NCBI GenBank assembly: GCA_050012355.1
Contig: JBEKHI010000250.1
Span: forward strand, 1-12,386
Direction: 5' to 3'
Length of the DNA stretch: 12,386 bases
Origin: JBEKHI01 sp050012355
Lineage (GTDB): Bacteria > Actinomycetota > Actinomycetes > Streptosporangiales > Streptosporangiaceae
Shown: positions 1 through 6,337 of the stretch, piece after piece
Layout of the letters: the number at the start of each line of letters is the position of its first letter
Numbering within the stretch: position 1 is the first letter of the stretch
Position numbers and translations under genes: made by a program
Notes under the pieces: generated by a model
Told to the model about the DNA's origin: nothing
Database searches by the model: none
What the model saw: the letters and a program-made list of their open reading frames with translations, nothing else

Positions 1-1
1 G

Positions 2-910
2 GCCGACCGCTACACCTCCTTCCTGGCCATGCCGCTGATTGCGCGAGGAACCGTGGTGGGGTGCCTGGTACTCGGCCGGACCACGGTCAGCCCGCCGTTC
101 GGTCCCGGCGAACTGACACAGGCCGGCGAACTCGCCTCGCGGGCCGCTGTGTACATCGACAACGCGCGGTTGTACCACCGGGAGCGCCGCACCGCGCTCG
201 CGTTGCAGCACGGGCTGCTGTCCAGGGAGCCGGAAGTGCCGCCGGGGATAGAGATAGCCCATCATTACGTCCCGGTTGGCTCGAACATTGTCGGCGGCGA
301 CTGGCATGACGTCATTGCCCTGCCCGAGGGCCGCGCGGTGGTCATTGTCGGTGATGCCATGGGCCATGGTCCCGAGGCAGCCGCTGCCATGGCCCAGTTG
401 CGCACCGCGGCCCACGCCCTAGCCGACCAGGCGCTCGCGCCGCGCCTGCTCATGCGCGGACTCGACCGTCTCGTCGCATCCGTGACCACCGCGCCCTTCG
501 CCACCTGCGTCTGCGCCGTCATCGATCCGCTGGCGGACCCGTCCGGGAGAGGCGCGTCGTTCCTGGCCAGCCGGGCAGGTCATCCGCCGCCGGTACTTCT
601 CGTTCCCGGTAAGCGGGCCCAGGTGCTCGACCTTCCGGCCGGATTGCCGCTCGGGCTGGGGGAGACCTCCTTCGAGGAGATCAGGTTCGCGCTGCCTCCC
701 GGAGCGGTTCTCGCGATCTACACCGACGGACTGGTAGAGAGCCGTGCGCGGGCGATTGATGACGGCATGGCCGAGCTCTGCCACGCACTCGAGTCTGCCT
801 TCGCGGTCGAGAACGCAGCGCTCGACGCCGCCTGCGAAAGTGTCGCGGAGCGGCTGTCTAAGCACGGCGAAGACGACATCACCCTGGTGCTCGTCCGGGC
901 CGATCATTAG
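2..910 (+). CDS. GAF-SpoIIE (PP2C-type) serine phosphatase, 5' truncated
   Basis: The gene is already open at the left edge, so its start is missing; 302 residues are in the window. The first ~50 residues (RYTSFLAMPLIARGTVVG and on to about YIDNARLYHRER) look like the end of a GAF sensor domain and its exit helix. The rest is a complete SpoIIE/PP2C catalytic domain. Visible metal-site motifs are GGDWHDV, GDAMGHG, AGHPPPVLL, YTDGLVESR and the C-terminal DDITLVLVR, so all expected acidic residues are present and the enzyme should be active. Family members dephosphorylate anti-anti-sigma (STAS) proteins in partner-switching cascades, usually in response to a ligand or light signal sensed upstream. 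No HATPase (RsbW) domain follows the phosphatase, and no STAS or RsbW gene is visible nearby, so the partner is unknown. The domain call is firm; the target is inference. Confidence 0.93.
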   Translation, partial: ADRYTSFLAMPLIARGTVVGCLVLGRTTVSPPFGPGELTQAGELASRAAVYIDNARLYHRERRTALALQHGLLSREPEVPPGIEIAHHYVPVGSNIVGGDWHDVIALPEGRAVVIVGDAMGHGPEAAAAMAQLRTAAHALADQALAPRLLMRGLDRLVASVTTAPFATCVCAVIDPLADPSGRGASFLASRAGHPPPVLLVPGKRAQVLDLPAGLPLGLGETSFEEIRFALPPGAVLAIYTDGLVESRARAIDDGMAELCHALESAFAVENAALDAACESVAERLSKHGEDDITLVLVRADH

Positions 911-965
911 ATCCCGCCGCGCGCCCGATCGCGGTTGGCGCGCGTTGCCGGTAGCGTGAGGCGCT

Positions 966-1439
966 ATGGATGACCAATTCCAGATTTCATACGAAGCCGT
1001 CCCCCTTGGGGTTCCGGTGCTGACCCGAGATGGTGAGCAGTTCGGCATCCTGGAGCATGTCCTTGTGGTGGAGGAAGAGGACATCTTCGAGGGCATCGCG
1101 GTGTGGGTAGGAGGCGGCGGCTGGGCCGCCCGTAAGGTCCAGCGCGAGCTGAGCCGCAATCACCAGTCCGCCGCGCGCTTCCTCGAGACGTTCCAGCACG
1201 ACAAGCTGCGTTTCGTTGAGGCGGACAAGGTGGCGCTGATTACCGTCGGCTATATCACCTGCGACCTGGATCTCGCTGAGGTCGGTCTGCTGCAGCCGCC
1301 GTCGGGTGCGCCGGTCTTCTACGCTAACGCCATCGACCAGGCCAGGCCGGATCAGGTGCAGACGGGCTACTATCCGAACCAGTACGGTCACCAGACCTAC
1401 GGGCGGATCTTTAACCGCGCCGCGTGGCGGCAGGAGTAG
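966..1439 (+). CDS. PRC-barrel-like domain protein, 157 aa
   Basis: A small soluble acidic protein. Residues about 11-48 (VPLGVPVLTRDGEQFGILEHV then EDIFEGIAVWV) and about 80-97 (LRFVEADKVALITVGYI) match the beta-strand pattern of PRC-barrel domains: a 'set value, distinguish from downstream, then V-x-A-D-x-V' layout. An insert of about 27 residues (WAARKVQRELSRNH...) separates the two halves. The C-terminal ~40 residues are Tyr/Gln/Asn-rich and match nothing I recognise. PRC-barrels occur in photosystem, RNA-processing and other small actinobacterial proteins, so no specific function can be given. A GTGAGG ribosome-binding site lies 4-5 bases before the ATG, and a TAGCGT hexamer sits at 952-957. 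The gene ends 6 bp before the convergent proS stop codon. Confidence 0.8.
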   Translation: MDDQFQISYEAVPLGVPVLTRDGEQFGILEHVLVVEEEDIFEGIAVWVGGGGWAARKVQRELSRNHQSAARFLETFQHDKLRFVEADKVALITVGYITCDLDLAEVGLLQPPSGAPVFYANAIDQARPDQVQTGYYPNQYGHQTYGRIFNRAAWRQE

Positions 1440-1445
1440 CGCCGG

Positions 1446-2888
1446 TCAGTAGGCGCGTCCGAACAGAACGCGCCTGCCGTACGCCGACGGCGCGTTGCAG
1501 CGCACACAGGCGCCGGATTCAGCGGGCGCCGCACTGGGAACGCAACGCGGGGTCGCCGCCGTCTCGGCCTTGATGTCGTCTTCGCAAGACGGCTGGCCGC
1601 AGTGCAGCGTGCGAGCCCAGCCGCCGGTCACCGTCTCGGCGAACTCCGGCCACGAGTTCACGGTCCTGGTGCGGGACTCCCGGAAATCGATAGCCCGCTG
1701 GAGCAGCAGCGCCTGGAAGTCGTCCAGCGCGGTCTTGAGCGTTTCCGGCGCGGTATCCAGGGCGATGGCGGTCTTGCCCTCGTCGCCGAGCCGCCTGGCG
1801 AGCAGCGCTGTGTTCGCCGCGAGGTCACGCGGTCCGATCTCCAGGCGCAGCGGGACGCCGCGCATCTCCCACTCGTTGAACTTGAACCCTGGTGACACCT
1901 GGGGCCGGTCGTCCACGTGCGCGCGGATACCCGCGGCCTTGAGCCGGGCGGCCAGTTCGCGGACCGCCGCAAGCACCGCGTCGGCCGCCTCGCCCCGGGC
2001 GATGGGCACGATGACGACCTGATAAGGGGCGAGCTTAGGGGGCAGCACCAGGCCCTTGTCATCGCCGTGGGTCATGATGACGCCGCCGATCATCCGGGCG
2101 GACATGCCCCACGAGGTGGTGTGGCACAGTTCCTGCTGCCCGGCGTCGCTCAGGTACCGGATCGAGAAGGCCTGGGCGAAGTTGGTGCCTAGGTAGTGCG
2201 ACGTTCCTGCCTGCAGCGCCTTTCCGTCGCGCATCATGCCCTCGATCGAGTACGTCTTGACCGCGCCCGCGAATCGCTCGCCCGGCGTCTTCTCGCCGGG
2301 CACGACCGCCATCGCGGCGATGTCGCGGGCGACCTCTTCGTAGACGTCGAGCATCTGCCGGGTCTCGCGCATGGCGTCGGCTTCGTCGAGGTGCGCGGTG
2401 TGGCCCTCTTGCCACAGGAACTCGGTGGTGCGCACGAACATCCGCGGGCGCAGCTCCCAGCGCACCACATTCGCCCACTGGTTCAGCAGTAGCGGCAGGT
2501 CTCGGTAGGACGAGATCCACTTCGACATCATCTCGCCGATGAGGGTCTCGGAGGTGGGCCGCACGATCAGCGGTTCCTCTAGCTCCTTGCCGCCCGCGTG
2601 AGTGACGACCGCGAGTTCGGGTGAGAAGCCCGCGACGTGCTCGGCCTCGCGTTTCAGGTAGGACTCGGGGATGAACAGCGGGAAGTACGCGTTCTCATGC
2701 CCAGTGTCCTTGATGCGCTGATCGAGCGCGGCTTGGAGCAACTCCCAGATCCGGTAGCCATACGGTCGGATGACCATGGTGCCCTTCGCCGGACCGCGCT
2801 CGGCCAGCTGGGCCTTGGTCACCAACTCGTTGTACCAGGAGGAGAAGTCCTCGCTCTGCGGTGTTACTCCGCGCTCGTCGCGTGCCAT
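1446..2888 (-). CDS. proS: Prolyl-tRNA synthetase, archaeal/eukaryotic type (class IIa)
   Basis: Charges tRNA-Pro with proline in the cytoplasm. With the start at 2888 the protein is 480 aa, the usual size for the short type that lacks the bacterial INS editing domain. Visible landmarks are TMVIRPYGYRIWELLQ (about 37-52), RPTSETLI (about 110-117), motif 2 FLWQEGHTAH (157-166), motif 3 GGVIMTHGDDKGLVLPP (268-284) and an anticodon-binding domain from about 290. A C-terminal zinc-like domain holds Cys430, 435, 449, 461 and 464 and ends in a terminal Tyr, as in eukaryote-like enzymes. An upstream in-frame ATG at 2930 would add 14 residues, but MARDERGVTPQSEDFSSWYNELV is the expected N-terminus. 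There is no clear Shine-Dalgarno site at either start; a TAGCCT hexamer 8-13 bases before 2888 suggests a leaderless transcript. Whether this is the cell's only ProRS cannot be seen from this window. Confidence 0.97.
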   Translation of the reverse strand: MARDERGVTPQSEDFSSWYNELVTKAQLAERGPAKGTMVIRPYGYRIWELLQAALDQRIKDTGHENAYFPLFIPESYLKREAEHVAGFSPELAVVTHAGGKELEEPLIVRPTSETLIGEMMSKWISSYRDLPLLLNQWANVVRWELRPRMFVRTTEFLWQEGHTAHLDEADAMRETRQMLDVYEEVARDIAAMAVVPGEKTPGERFAGAVKTYSIEGMMRDGKALQAGTSHYLGTNFAQAFSIRYLSDAGQQELCHTTSWGMSARMIGGVIMTHGDDKGLVLPPKLAPYQVVIVPIARGEAADAVLAAVRELAARLKAAGIRAHVDDRPQVSPGFKFNEWEMRGVPLRLEIGPRDLAANTALLARRLGDEGKTAIALDTAPETLKTALDDFQALLLQRAIDFRESRTRTVNSWPEFAETVTGGWARTLHCGQPSCEDDIKAETAATPRCVPSAAPAESGACVRCNAPSAYGRRVLFGRAY

Positions 2889-2907
2889 GCCCGGAAGGCT
2901 ACCGGGC
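2889..2907 (-). promoter_or_regulatory. Putative proS -10 element flanked by an inverted repeat
   Basis: Read on the minus strand, GCCCGG-TAGCCTT-CCGGGC abuts the proS ATG. The TAGCCT hexamer lies at -13 to -8, where the -10 box of a leaderless actinobacterial transcript would be. It sits exactly in the loop of a perfect 6-bp inverted repeat. No good -35 match is visible. The repeat could be an operator or coincidence in GC-rich DNA. Confidence 0.4.
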
Positions 2908-2987
2908 CACCGCGAGGCGATGCGAGGCATATTTTCGCGGCCCGTTTATCTCGCTCGCGCCGGGAGGGGACCGGCAACGAGCGCGCC

Positions 2988-3224
2988 TTAGCGCATTTCC
3001 TGCTGCGCCTGTATCGAGATTCCAAGCTCCTCCGGAGTGTCGGCGTCTACGGTCATTGACCACGCGGGGTCATGATCACGGCTCAGTCGCTCGTTTCCGC
3101 GGCGAGTCGCCCACCAACGGCCACCGCGAGAGTTCCAAATATGCCAATTCGGAAATTCTCTGGCAAGACGGGCGCGATCTTCCGGCGGTCGGGCAGTTGC
3201 AGCTGCAACTGTTGTGGGTACCAT
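2988..3224 (-). CDS. Small Trp-rich conserved hypothetical protein (78 aa), divergent from the Scr1-like regulator
   Basis: The start ATG at 3224 is set by a strong GGAGGGGG ribosome-binding site 4 bases upstream. A longer in-frame extension to 3821 exists, but it runs antisense through the XRE regulator gene and is not protein-like. The core FPNWHIWNSRGGRWWATR (about 24-41) followed by DPAWSMTVDADTPEEL (about 52-67) resembles a family of small actinomycete proteins of the pattern 'PGWxIWRSxxGRWWATR ... WAMTVDADxxExL', which I recall as recurrent neighbours of XRE/DUF5753-DUF397 genes. No transmembrane segment, signal peptide or catalytic motif is visible, and the function is unknown. The position, divergent from the regulator with matching leader elements, suggests co-regulation with the Scr-like pair. 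The family memory is moderate; the start choice is direct from sequence. Confidence 0.8.
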   Translation of the reverse strand: MVPTTVAAATARPPEDRARLAREFPNWHIWNSRGGRWWATRRGNERLSRDHDPAWSMTVDADTPEELGISIQAQQEMR

Positions 3225-3374
3225 GTCCCCCTCCAAGGACCGGCTGGAACGGTCATCTGCTTGAACACGATGCCAGTGACGGCTTATTTTTGGGACGACG
3301 TTACGGGCTTCCCATGACGATCGCGCAGAACCCATGGGCGTTGCGTAAAGACCGGTCCACCCTGCGGAGGGGCG
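3225..3374. promoter_or_regulatory. Divergent promoter/operator region between the Trp-rich gene and the scr1-like gene
   Basis: Both leaders carry the same two elements in mirror orientation: CCGGTCC then GGAGGGG then ATG (plus strand 3352-3358 and 3366-3372; minus strand 3243-3237 and 3234-3228). The plus copy lies in the palindrome GACCGGTC (3350-3357). The minus copy lies in GACCG-n7-CGGTC (3238-3254). A possible plus-strand promoter is TTGAAC (3261-3266), 18 bp, TATTTT (3285-3290). The XRE regulator encoded at 3375 is the natural candidate to bind here. The motifs are seen; the binding is inferred. Confidence 0.5.
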
Positions 3375-4334
3375 ATGAGCGCGGAAGATATACCTGCATA
3401 TCAGGACAGTCCGTACCTGCGGGCAGGCTACTCGGCCGAGCGTGGCGGTGCCATGCAAGCGGACGCCGCGCGCATGGGCGGCCCCGTCGGCGAAGCGGGC
3501 GCCCACGAGGCCGGTGCGCATGAGCCCGGTGCGCCCGAGGCCAGTGCGCTCGCGATGTTCGCGAGCGAACTTCGCGCGCAACGGCAGCGCGCCGGATGGA
3601 CTCAGGTCGTTCTCGGGGAGAAAATCGGCTATTCGGGATCTTTCGTCTCTGATATCGAGCGCTGCGCCAGAACTCCAGCCCTCGATCTGGCCCAGGCCTG
3701 TGATCGGGAGTTCGGTGTGCCCGGAACTTTTGAGCGAATGCATGAGCTCATTCGCCGCGACACCTATCCGACGTGGTTCTACCCGGTGATCACGTTCGAA
3801 CAGCGCGCGACGCGGATCCACGAGTGGGAGATGCGAGTGATTCCGGGACTCTTGCAGACTCCCGAATACGCTCGCTCAGTGATCAGGGCCGGCTGTCCAC
3901 GCGATTCGGATGAAGTAATCACCCGAAAGGTAATGGATAGGATGGCTCGTCATGAACTTCTAAACCGCGATAATCCGCCTATGCTGTGGTACGTCCTACA
4001 TGAAGGAGTCGTGCGGCAGCGCATCGGCGGGCCGGAGATCATGCAGGAACAGCTCACCCATCTCATCGAAGTAGCCAGGAAACCCGGCATCCTGCTGCAG
4101 ATCCTGCCGTTCTCCGCTCCGGAGAATGCGGGCACCAACGGGCCGATCATGGTCTTCGAGTTCGATGACTCCCGGACCGTCTGTTACACAGAATGTTATG
4201 GTGGCGGACGCGTCGTCGAGGTGCATAATGAGGTTGCGGATCTGATGACCGCTGTCAACATGATCCGCGCGTCGGCGCTGTCGCCGGGCGAGTCCATCGG
4301 TCTACTGCGAGAGATCAGAGGTGAGTTTCAATGA
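3375..4334 (+). CDS. Scr1-like XRE transcriptional regulator with DUF5753 domain
   Basis: The 319-aa protein has three parts. Residues 1-60 are low-complexity, with a degenerate AGAHE/PGAPE pentapeptide repeat (about 41-55). A helix-turn-helix XRE domain follows at about 64-118 (SELRAQRQRAGWTQVVLGEKI, then GYSGSFVSDIERC). A DUF5753 domain fills about 128-312 (YPTWFYPVITFEQRATRIHEWE, IPGLLQTPEYAR, ending SPGESIGLLREI). A GGAGGGG site just upstream of 3375 supports this start; Met27, Met34 or Met61 would also keep the HTH. The family pairs with DUF397 proteins in Streptomyces and relatives. The Scr1-Scr2 pair of S. coelicolor is a known activator of antibiotic production, and such pairs are annotated as toxin-antitoxin-like. 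The stop overlaps the DUF397 start (ATGA). GC is lower and A/T-ending codons more frequent than in flanking genes, consistent with accessory origin. Confidence 0.93.
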   Translation: MSAEDIPAYQDSPYLRAGYSAERGGAMQADAARMGGPVGEAGAHEAGAHEPGAPEASALAMFASELRAQRQRAGWTQVVLGEKIGYSGSFVSDIERCARTPALDLAQACDREFGVPGTFERMHELIRRDTYPTWFYPVITFEQRATRIHEWEMRVIPGLLQTPEYARSVIRAGCPRDSDEVITRKVMDRMARHELLNRDNPPMLWYVLHEGVVRQRIGGPEIMQEQLTHLIEVARKPGILLQILPFSAPENAGTNGPIMVFEFDDSRTVCYTECYGGGRVVEVHNEVADLMTAVNMIRASALSPGESIGLLREIRGEFQ

Positions 4335-4597
4335 GCCATGAGCTTACGTGGAAGAAGTCGAGCTATTCGGGTTCTGAGGGCAATTGCGTGGAAGTTGCTA
4401 AGCTTCCAGGTGGCGGCCGTGCGGTCCGTGACTCCAAGAACACCGCAGGTCCGGCACTCCGTTTCGGTTCTGGCCCGTGGCGTGAGTTTGTCGCGATGCT
4501 CAAGCAGCCGTTATCCCGACTGGCTAACTGCAAGTGCGTGGCCCCAGTCCCTGGCCCGCGCTTCAGCTGCTTCGCATGCACTGCCAACGGCCGATGA
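4331..4597 (+). CDS. DUF397 protein (Scr2-like partner) with unusual Cys-containing C-terminal tail
   Basis: The 88-aa protein carries a DUF397 domain at about 5-58: LTWKKSSYSGSEGNCVEVA, LPGGGRAVRDSKN, GPALRFGSGPWREFVAMLK. It starts within the regulator's stop codon and has an AGAGGTGAG ribosome-binding site about 6 bases upstream, so translation is coupled. DUF397 proteins are typically about 60-70 aa and end soon after the 'W-x-x-F' helix. Here about 28 extra residues follow, with Cys67, Cys69, Cys80 and Cys83 (CxC-x10-CxxC). The tail begins with a TTA leucine codon (4511-4513), rare in GC-rich actinomycetes and in Streptomyces dependent on the bldA tRNA. The tail may be a real metal-binding extension or the result of a lost stop codon or frameshift. 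The domain call is firm; the function (partner of the XRE regulator) comes from family knowledge. Confidence 0.88.
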   Translation: MSHELTWKKSSYSGSEGNCVEVAKLPGGGRAVRDSKNTAGPALRFGSGPWREFVAMLKQPLSRLANCKCVAPVPGPRFSCFACTANGR

Positions 4598-4739
4598 TGT
4601 CTGCTTAACCATCATCACAGTCAGTTAAACCGAGAATACAATTCCCGAGAAATCCGATCATTCCCACCGAAATCTGCATCGCAATTACCGCGCAATTTGC
4701 ATACGGCCAGGATAAATTTCCCGGCAAGCCGCAGACCCC
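4598..4739. other. AT-richer spacer between DUF397 gene and the convergent oxidoreductase gene
   Basis: This 142-bp gap is clearly less GC-rich than its surroundings. GCAATT is repeated directly at 4681-4686 and 4692-4697, 11 bp apart. I see no convincing terminator hairpin and no open frame with coding character. Confidence 0.4.
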
Positions 4740-6212
4740 CTACTGCCCGTTAGCATTCAGGGCCCAGCGATGGGCCATCGATGGCGGAATAACGCCATCA
4801 ATGGGACATCGATGGGGCTGCGGCCCAGAACCGGGCCGGCACAAGCCATCGAACCGTAAGTGCGGAATTCCTGAGATGAGATCCCCGGCCCGCCCCAGCG
4901 CCTTACCCGCCGCCACCCGGGCGGAAGGCTGGCCGTCCGACTCGAGCCGGTCCGCCAGCCGGTAGACCGCATAAAGGCTGTGGACCCCCGCCCACCGGAA
5001 CGGCTCCGGTTCCCACTCCCGCGATCGGTGATTCACCCACGGCAGCGAAACCAGTGGTGACGAGACGCCGCGCGCCAAGTCCGCCAGCGTACGTCCCGCC
5101 AGGTTGGCCGCGGCGACTCCATGGCCGGCGTAACCGCCGGCCCAGCCCAGTCCGGTGGAGGAGTTGAACGACACGCTCGCGCACCAGTCGCGTGGCACGC
5201 CGAGCACGCCGCACCAGGCATGCGCGATTCCCGCGTCCGCCGCCGCCGGGAACATCCGCGTCAGCACCGCGTGCAACTCCGAGACGGTCGACGGGGCCAC
5301 CGCGCCGCGCGAGTCGATCCCCGACCCGAACCGGTACGGTATGCCGCGCCCGCCGAGCGCGATCCGTCCATCCGCGGTCCGCTGCGCGTACATGTACGCG
5401 TGCGCCTCGTCCCCGAGCGTCTCAGCGCCCGACCAGCCGATCGTGTCCCAAGCGGACGGCGGCAGCGGCTCGGTGACGATCATCGCGCTGTTCATCGGCA
5501 GCAGCGTCCGGTGCTGTCCGGGGAAGTCGGCTGTGAAGCCCTCCGTGCAGCGCAGTATGTACCGGGCGCGCACCTCGCCGAACGCGGTGCGTGCCACGCC
5601 GGGGGACACCGACACGACCCGCGACCCTTCGTAGATCGTGACTCCCAGCCGGGACACGGCGGACGCGAGACCCGACACCAGCGCCGCCGGCTGGACCCGC
5701 GCGCAGTGCGGGGTGAACATGGCACCGTGAGCGCCCGCTACCCGCAGCCGTGACGACAGTTCTTCTGGTGTCAGCCAGGTCTGCCCGGGCGACGACGCGC
5801 GCAGCCGTGCCTCTTGGGTTGCCGACATCGCTACGCTCAGGCTCCCGCCCTTGACGTAGTCGGCCTGGATGCCCTCCGCCTCGCATACCCGCCCGACTTC
5901 GTCCACGGTCTCCCGCAGGGCCGCCTCGAGCGCATCCACGTCACCGTGACGTTCGTAAACCGAGCGCGACCCGGTCAGCGCGGCCGTCACCCAGCCGCCG
6001 TTGCGCCCCGACGCTCCGAAACCAGCGAACTCGGACTCCAGCACCACCACCCGCAGCGAGGGGTCGGCCTGTCGCAGGTAGTACGCGGTCCACAGCCCCG
6101 TGTACCCGCCGCCGATCACGCAGACATCGGCTTCGGTGGGCCCGGTCAGCGCTGGCCGCTGGGTCGGCAGCCCGATGGCGTTCCACCAGTACGAAACATC
6201 ACCATTGTGCAC
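4740..6212 (-). CDS. FAD-dependent oxidoreductase (DAO family)
   Basis: The 490-aa flavoenzyme has an N-terminal Rossmann fold, DVCVIGGGYTGLWTAYYL (about 29-46, dinucleotide-binding glycines 34, 36 and 39), with a following acidic residue (Glu59) for the FAD ribose. Then come the FGASGRNGGWV loop (65-75) and the C-terminal flavin-site motif GYAGHGVAAANLAGR. The layout matches cytoplasmic amine/amino-acid oxidases such as gamma-glutamylputrescine oxidase, but the substrate cannot be read from sequence. The start is GTG at 6212. There is no clear ribosome-binding site, but a TAACGT hexamer at 6220-6225 (minus strand, -13 to -8) suggests a leaderless transcript. The usual C-terminus would fall near residue 450 (after LADR...LGRAGDLISG). 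About 40 further residues with unusual composition are encoded by a repeat-rich segment. No amine-pathway genes lie adjacent. Confidence 0.9.
   Translation of the reverse strand: MHNGDVSYWWNAIGLPTQRPALTGPTEADVCVIGGGYTGLWTAYYLRQADPSLRVVVLESEFAGFGASGRNGGWVTAALTGSRSVYERHGDVDALEAALRETVDEVGRVCEAEGIQADYVKGGSLSVAMSATQEARLRASSPGQTWLTPEELSSRLRVAGAHGAMFTPHCARVQPAALVSGLASAVSRLGVTIYEGSRVVSVSPGVARTAFGEVRARYILRCTEGFTADFPGQHRTLLPMNSAMIVTEPLPPSAWDTIGWSGAETLGDEAHAYMYAQRTADGRIALGGRGIPYRFGSGIDSRGAVAPSTVSELHAVLTRMFPAAADAGIAHAWCGVLGVPRDWCASVSFNSSTGLGWAGGYAGHGVAAANLAGRTLADLARGVSSPLVSLPWVNHRSREWEPEPFRWAGVHSLYAVYRLADRLESDGQPSARVAAGKALGRAGDLISGIPHLRFDGLCRPGSGPQPHRCPIDGVIPPSMAHRWALNANGQ
4770..4815. repeat. Imperfect direct repeat with embedded palindromes in the oxidoreductase 3' end
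   Basis: ATGGGCCATCGATGG (4770-4784) recurs as ATGGGACATCGATGG (4801-4815), 14 of 15 identical, 31 bp apart. The first copy overlaps a perfect 12-bp palindrome GCCATCGATGGC (4774-4785). Between the copies, GATGGCG (4780-4786) and CGCCATC (4793-4799) form a 7-bp stem with a 6-base loop. It could act as a hairpin terminator displaced into the coding frame. Confidence 0.6.
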
Positions 6213-6219
6213 GTCTGCG

Positions 6220-6225
6220 ACGTTA
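6220..6225 (-). promoter_or_regulatory. Putative -10 box for the oxidoreductase gene
   Basis: TAACGT on the minus strand at -13 to -8 relative to the GTG start fits the TANNNT pattern of leaderless actinobacterial promoters. No convincing -35 element lies at the expected distance. Confidence 0.35.
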
Positions 6226-6325
6226 TCTCACGGAGCGCAGTGACGGCGATCCGTCCGCTGTCACAACCGCGGGACGATTGCGCAGGTCCGAGGGCCACCG
6301 CGTGCTTTCTTCGTGATCAACAGGG

Positions 6326-6331
6326 TAGCGT
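6326..6331 (+). promoter_or_regulatory. Putative -10 box for ppx (leaderless)
   Basis: TAGCGT lies exactly at -12 to -7 from the ATG at 6338, the ideal spacing if transcription starts at the A of the start codon. No Shine-Dalgarno site precedes this gene, in agreement. The -35 region is weak. Confidence 0.45.
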
Positions 6332-6337
6332 CGAAGT

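Noticed and set aside
2060..2520. Alternative minus-strand frame inside proS
   Set aside because: It lies wholly inside the intact synthetase gene, in another frame, with no recognisable domain.
3225..3821. Long minus-strand extension upstream of the small Trp-rich gene (277 codons in total)
   Set aside because: It is antisense to the XRE regulator, has no family-like sequence before the Met at 3224, and the strong ribosome-binding site marks 3224 as the start.
3375..4597. Classical two-gene toxin-antitoxin call for the XRE-DUF397 pair
   Set aside because: The best-known relatives act as regulators of antibiotic production, and toxicity is not shown by sequence. I keep the neutral Scr-like description.
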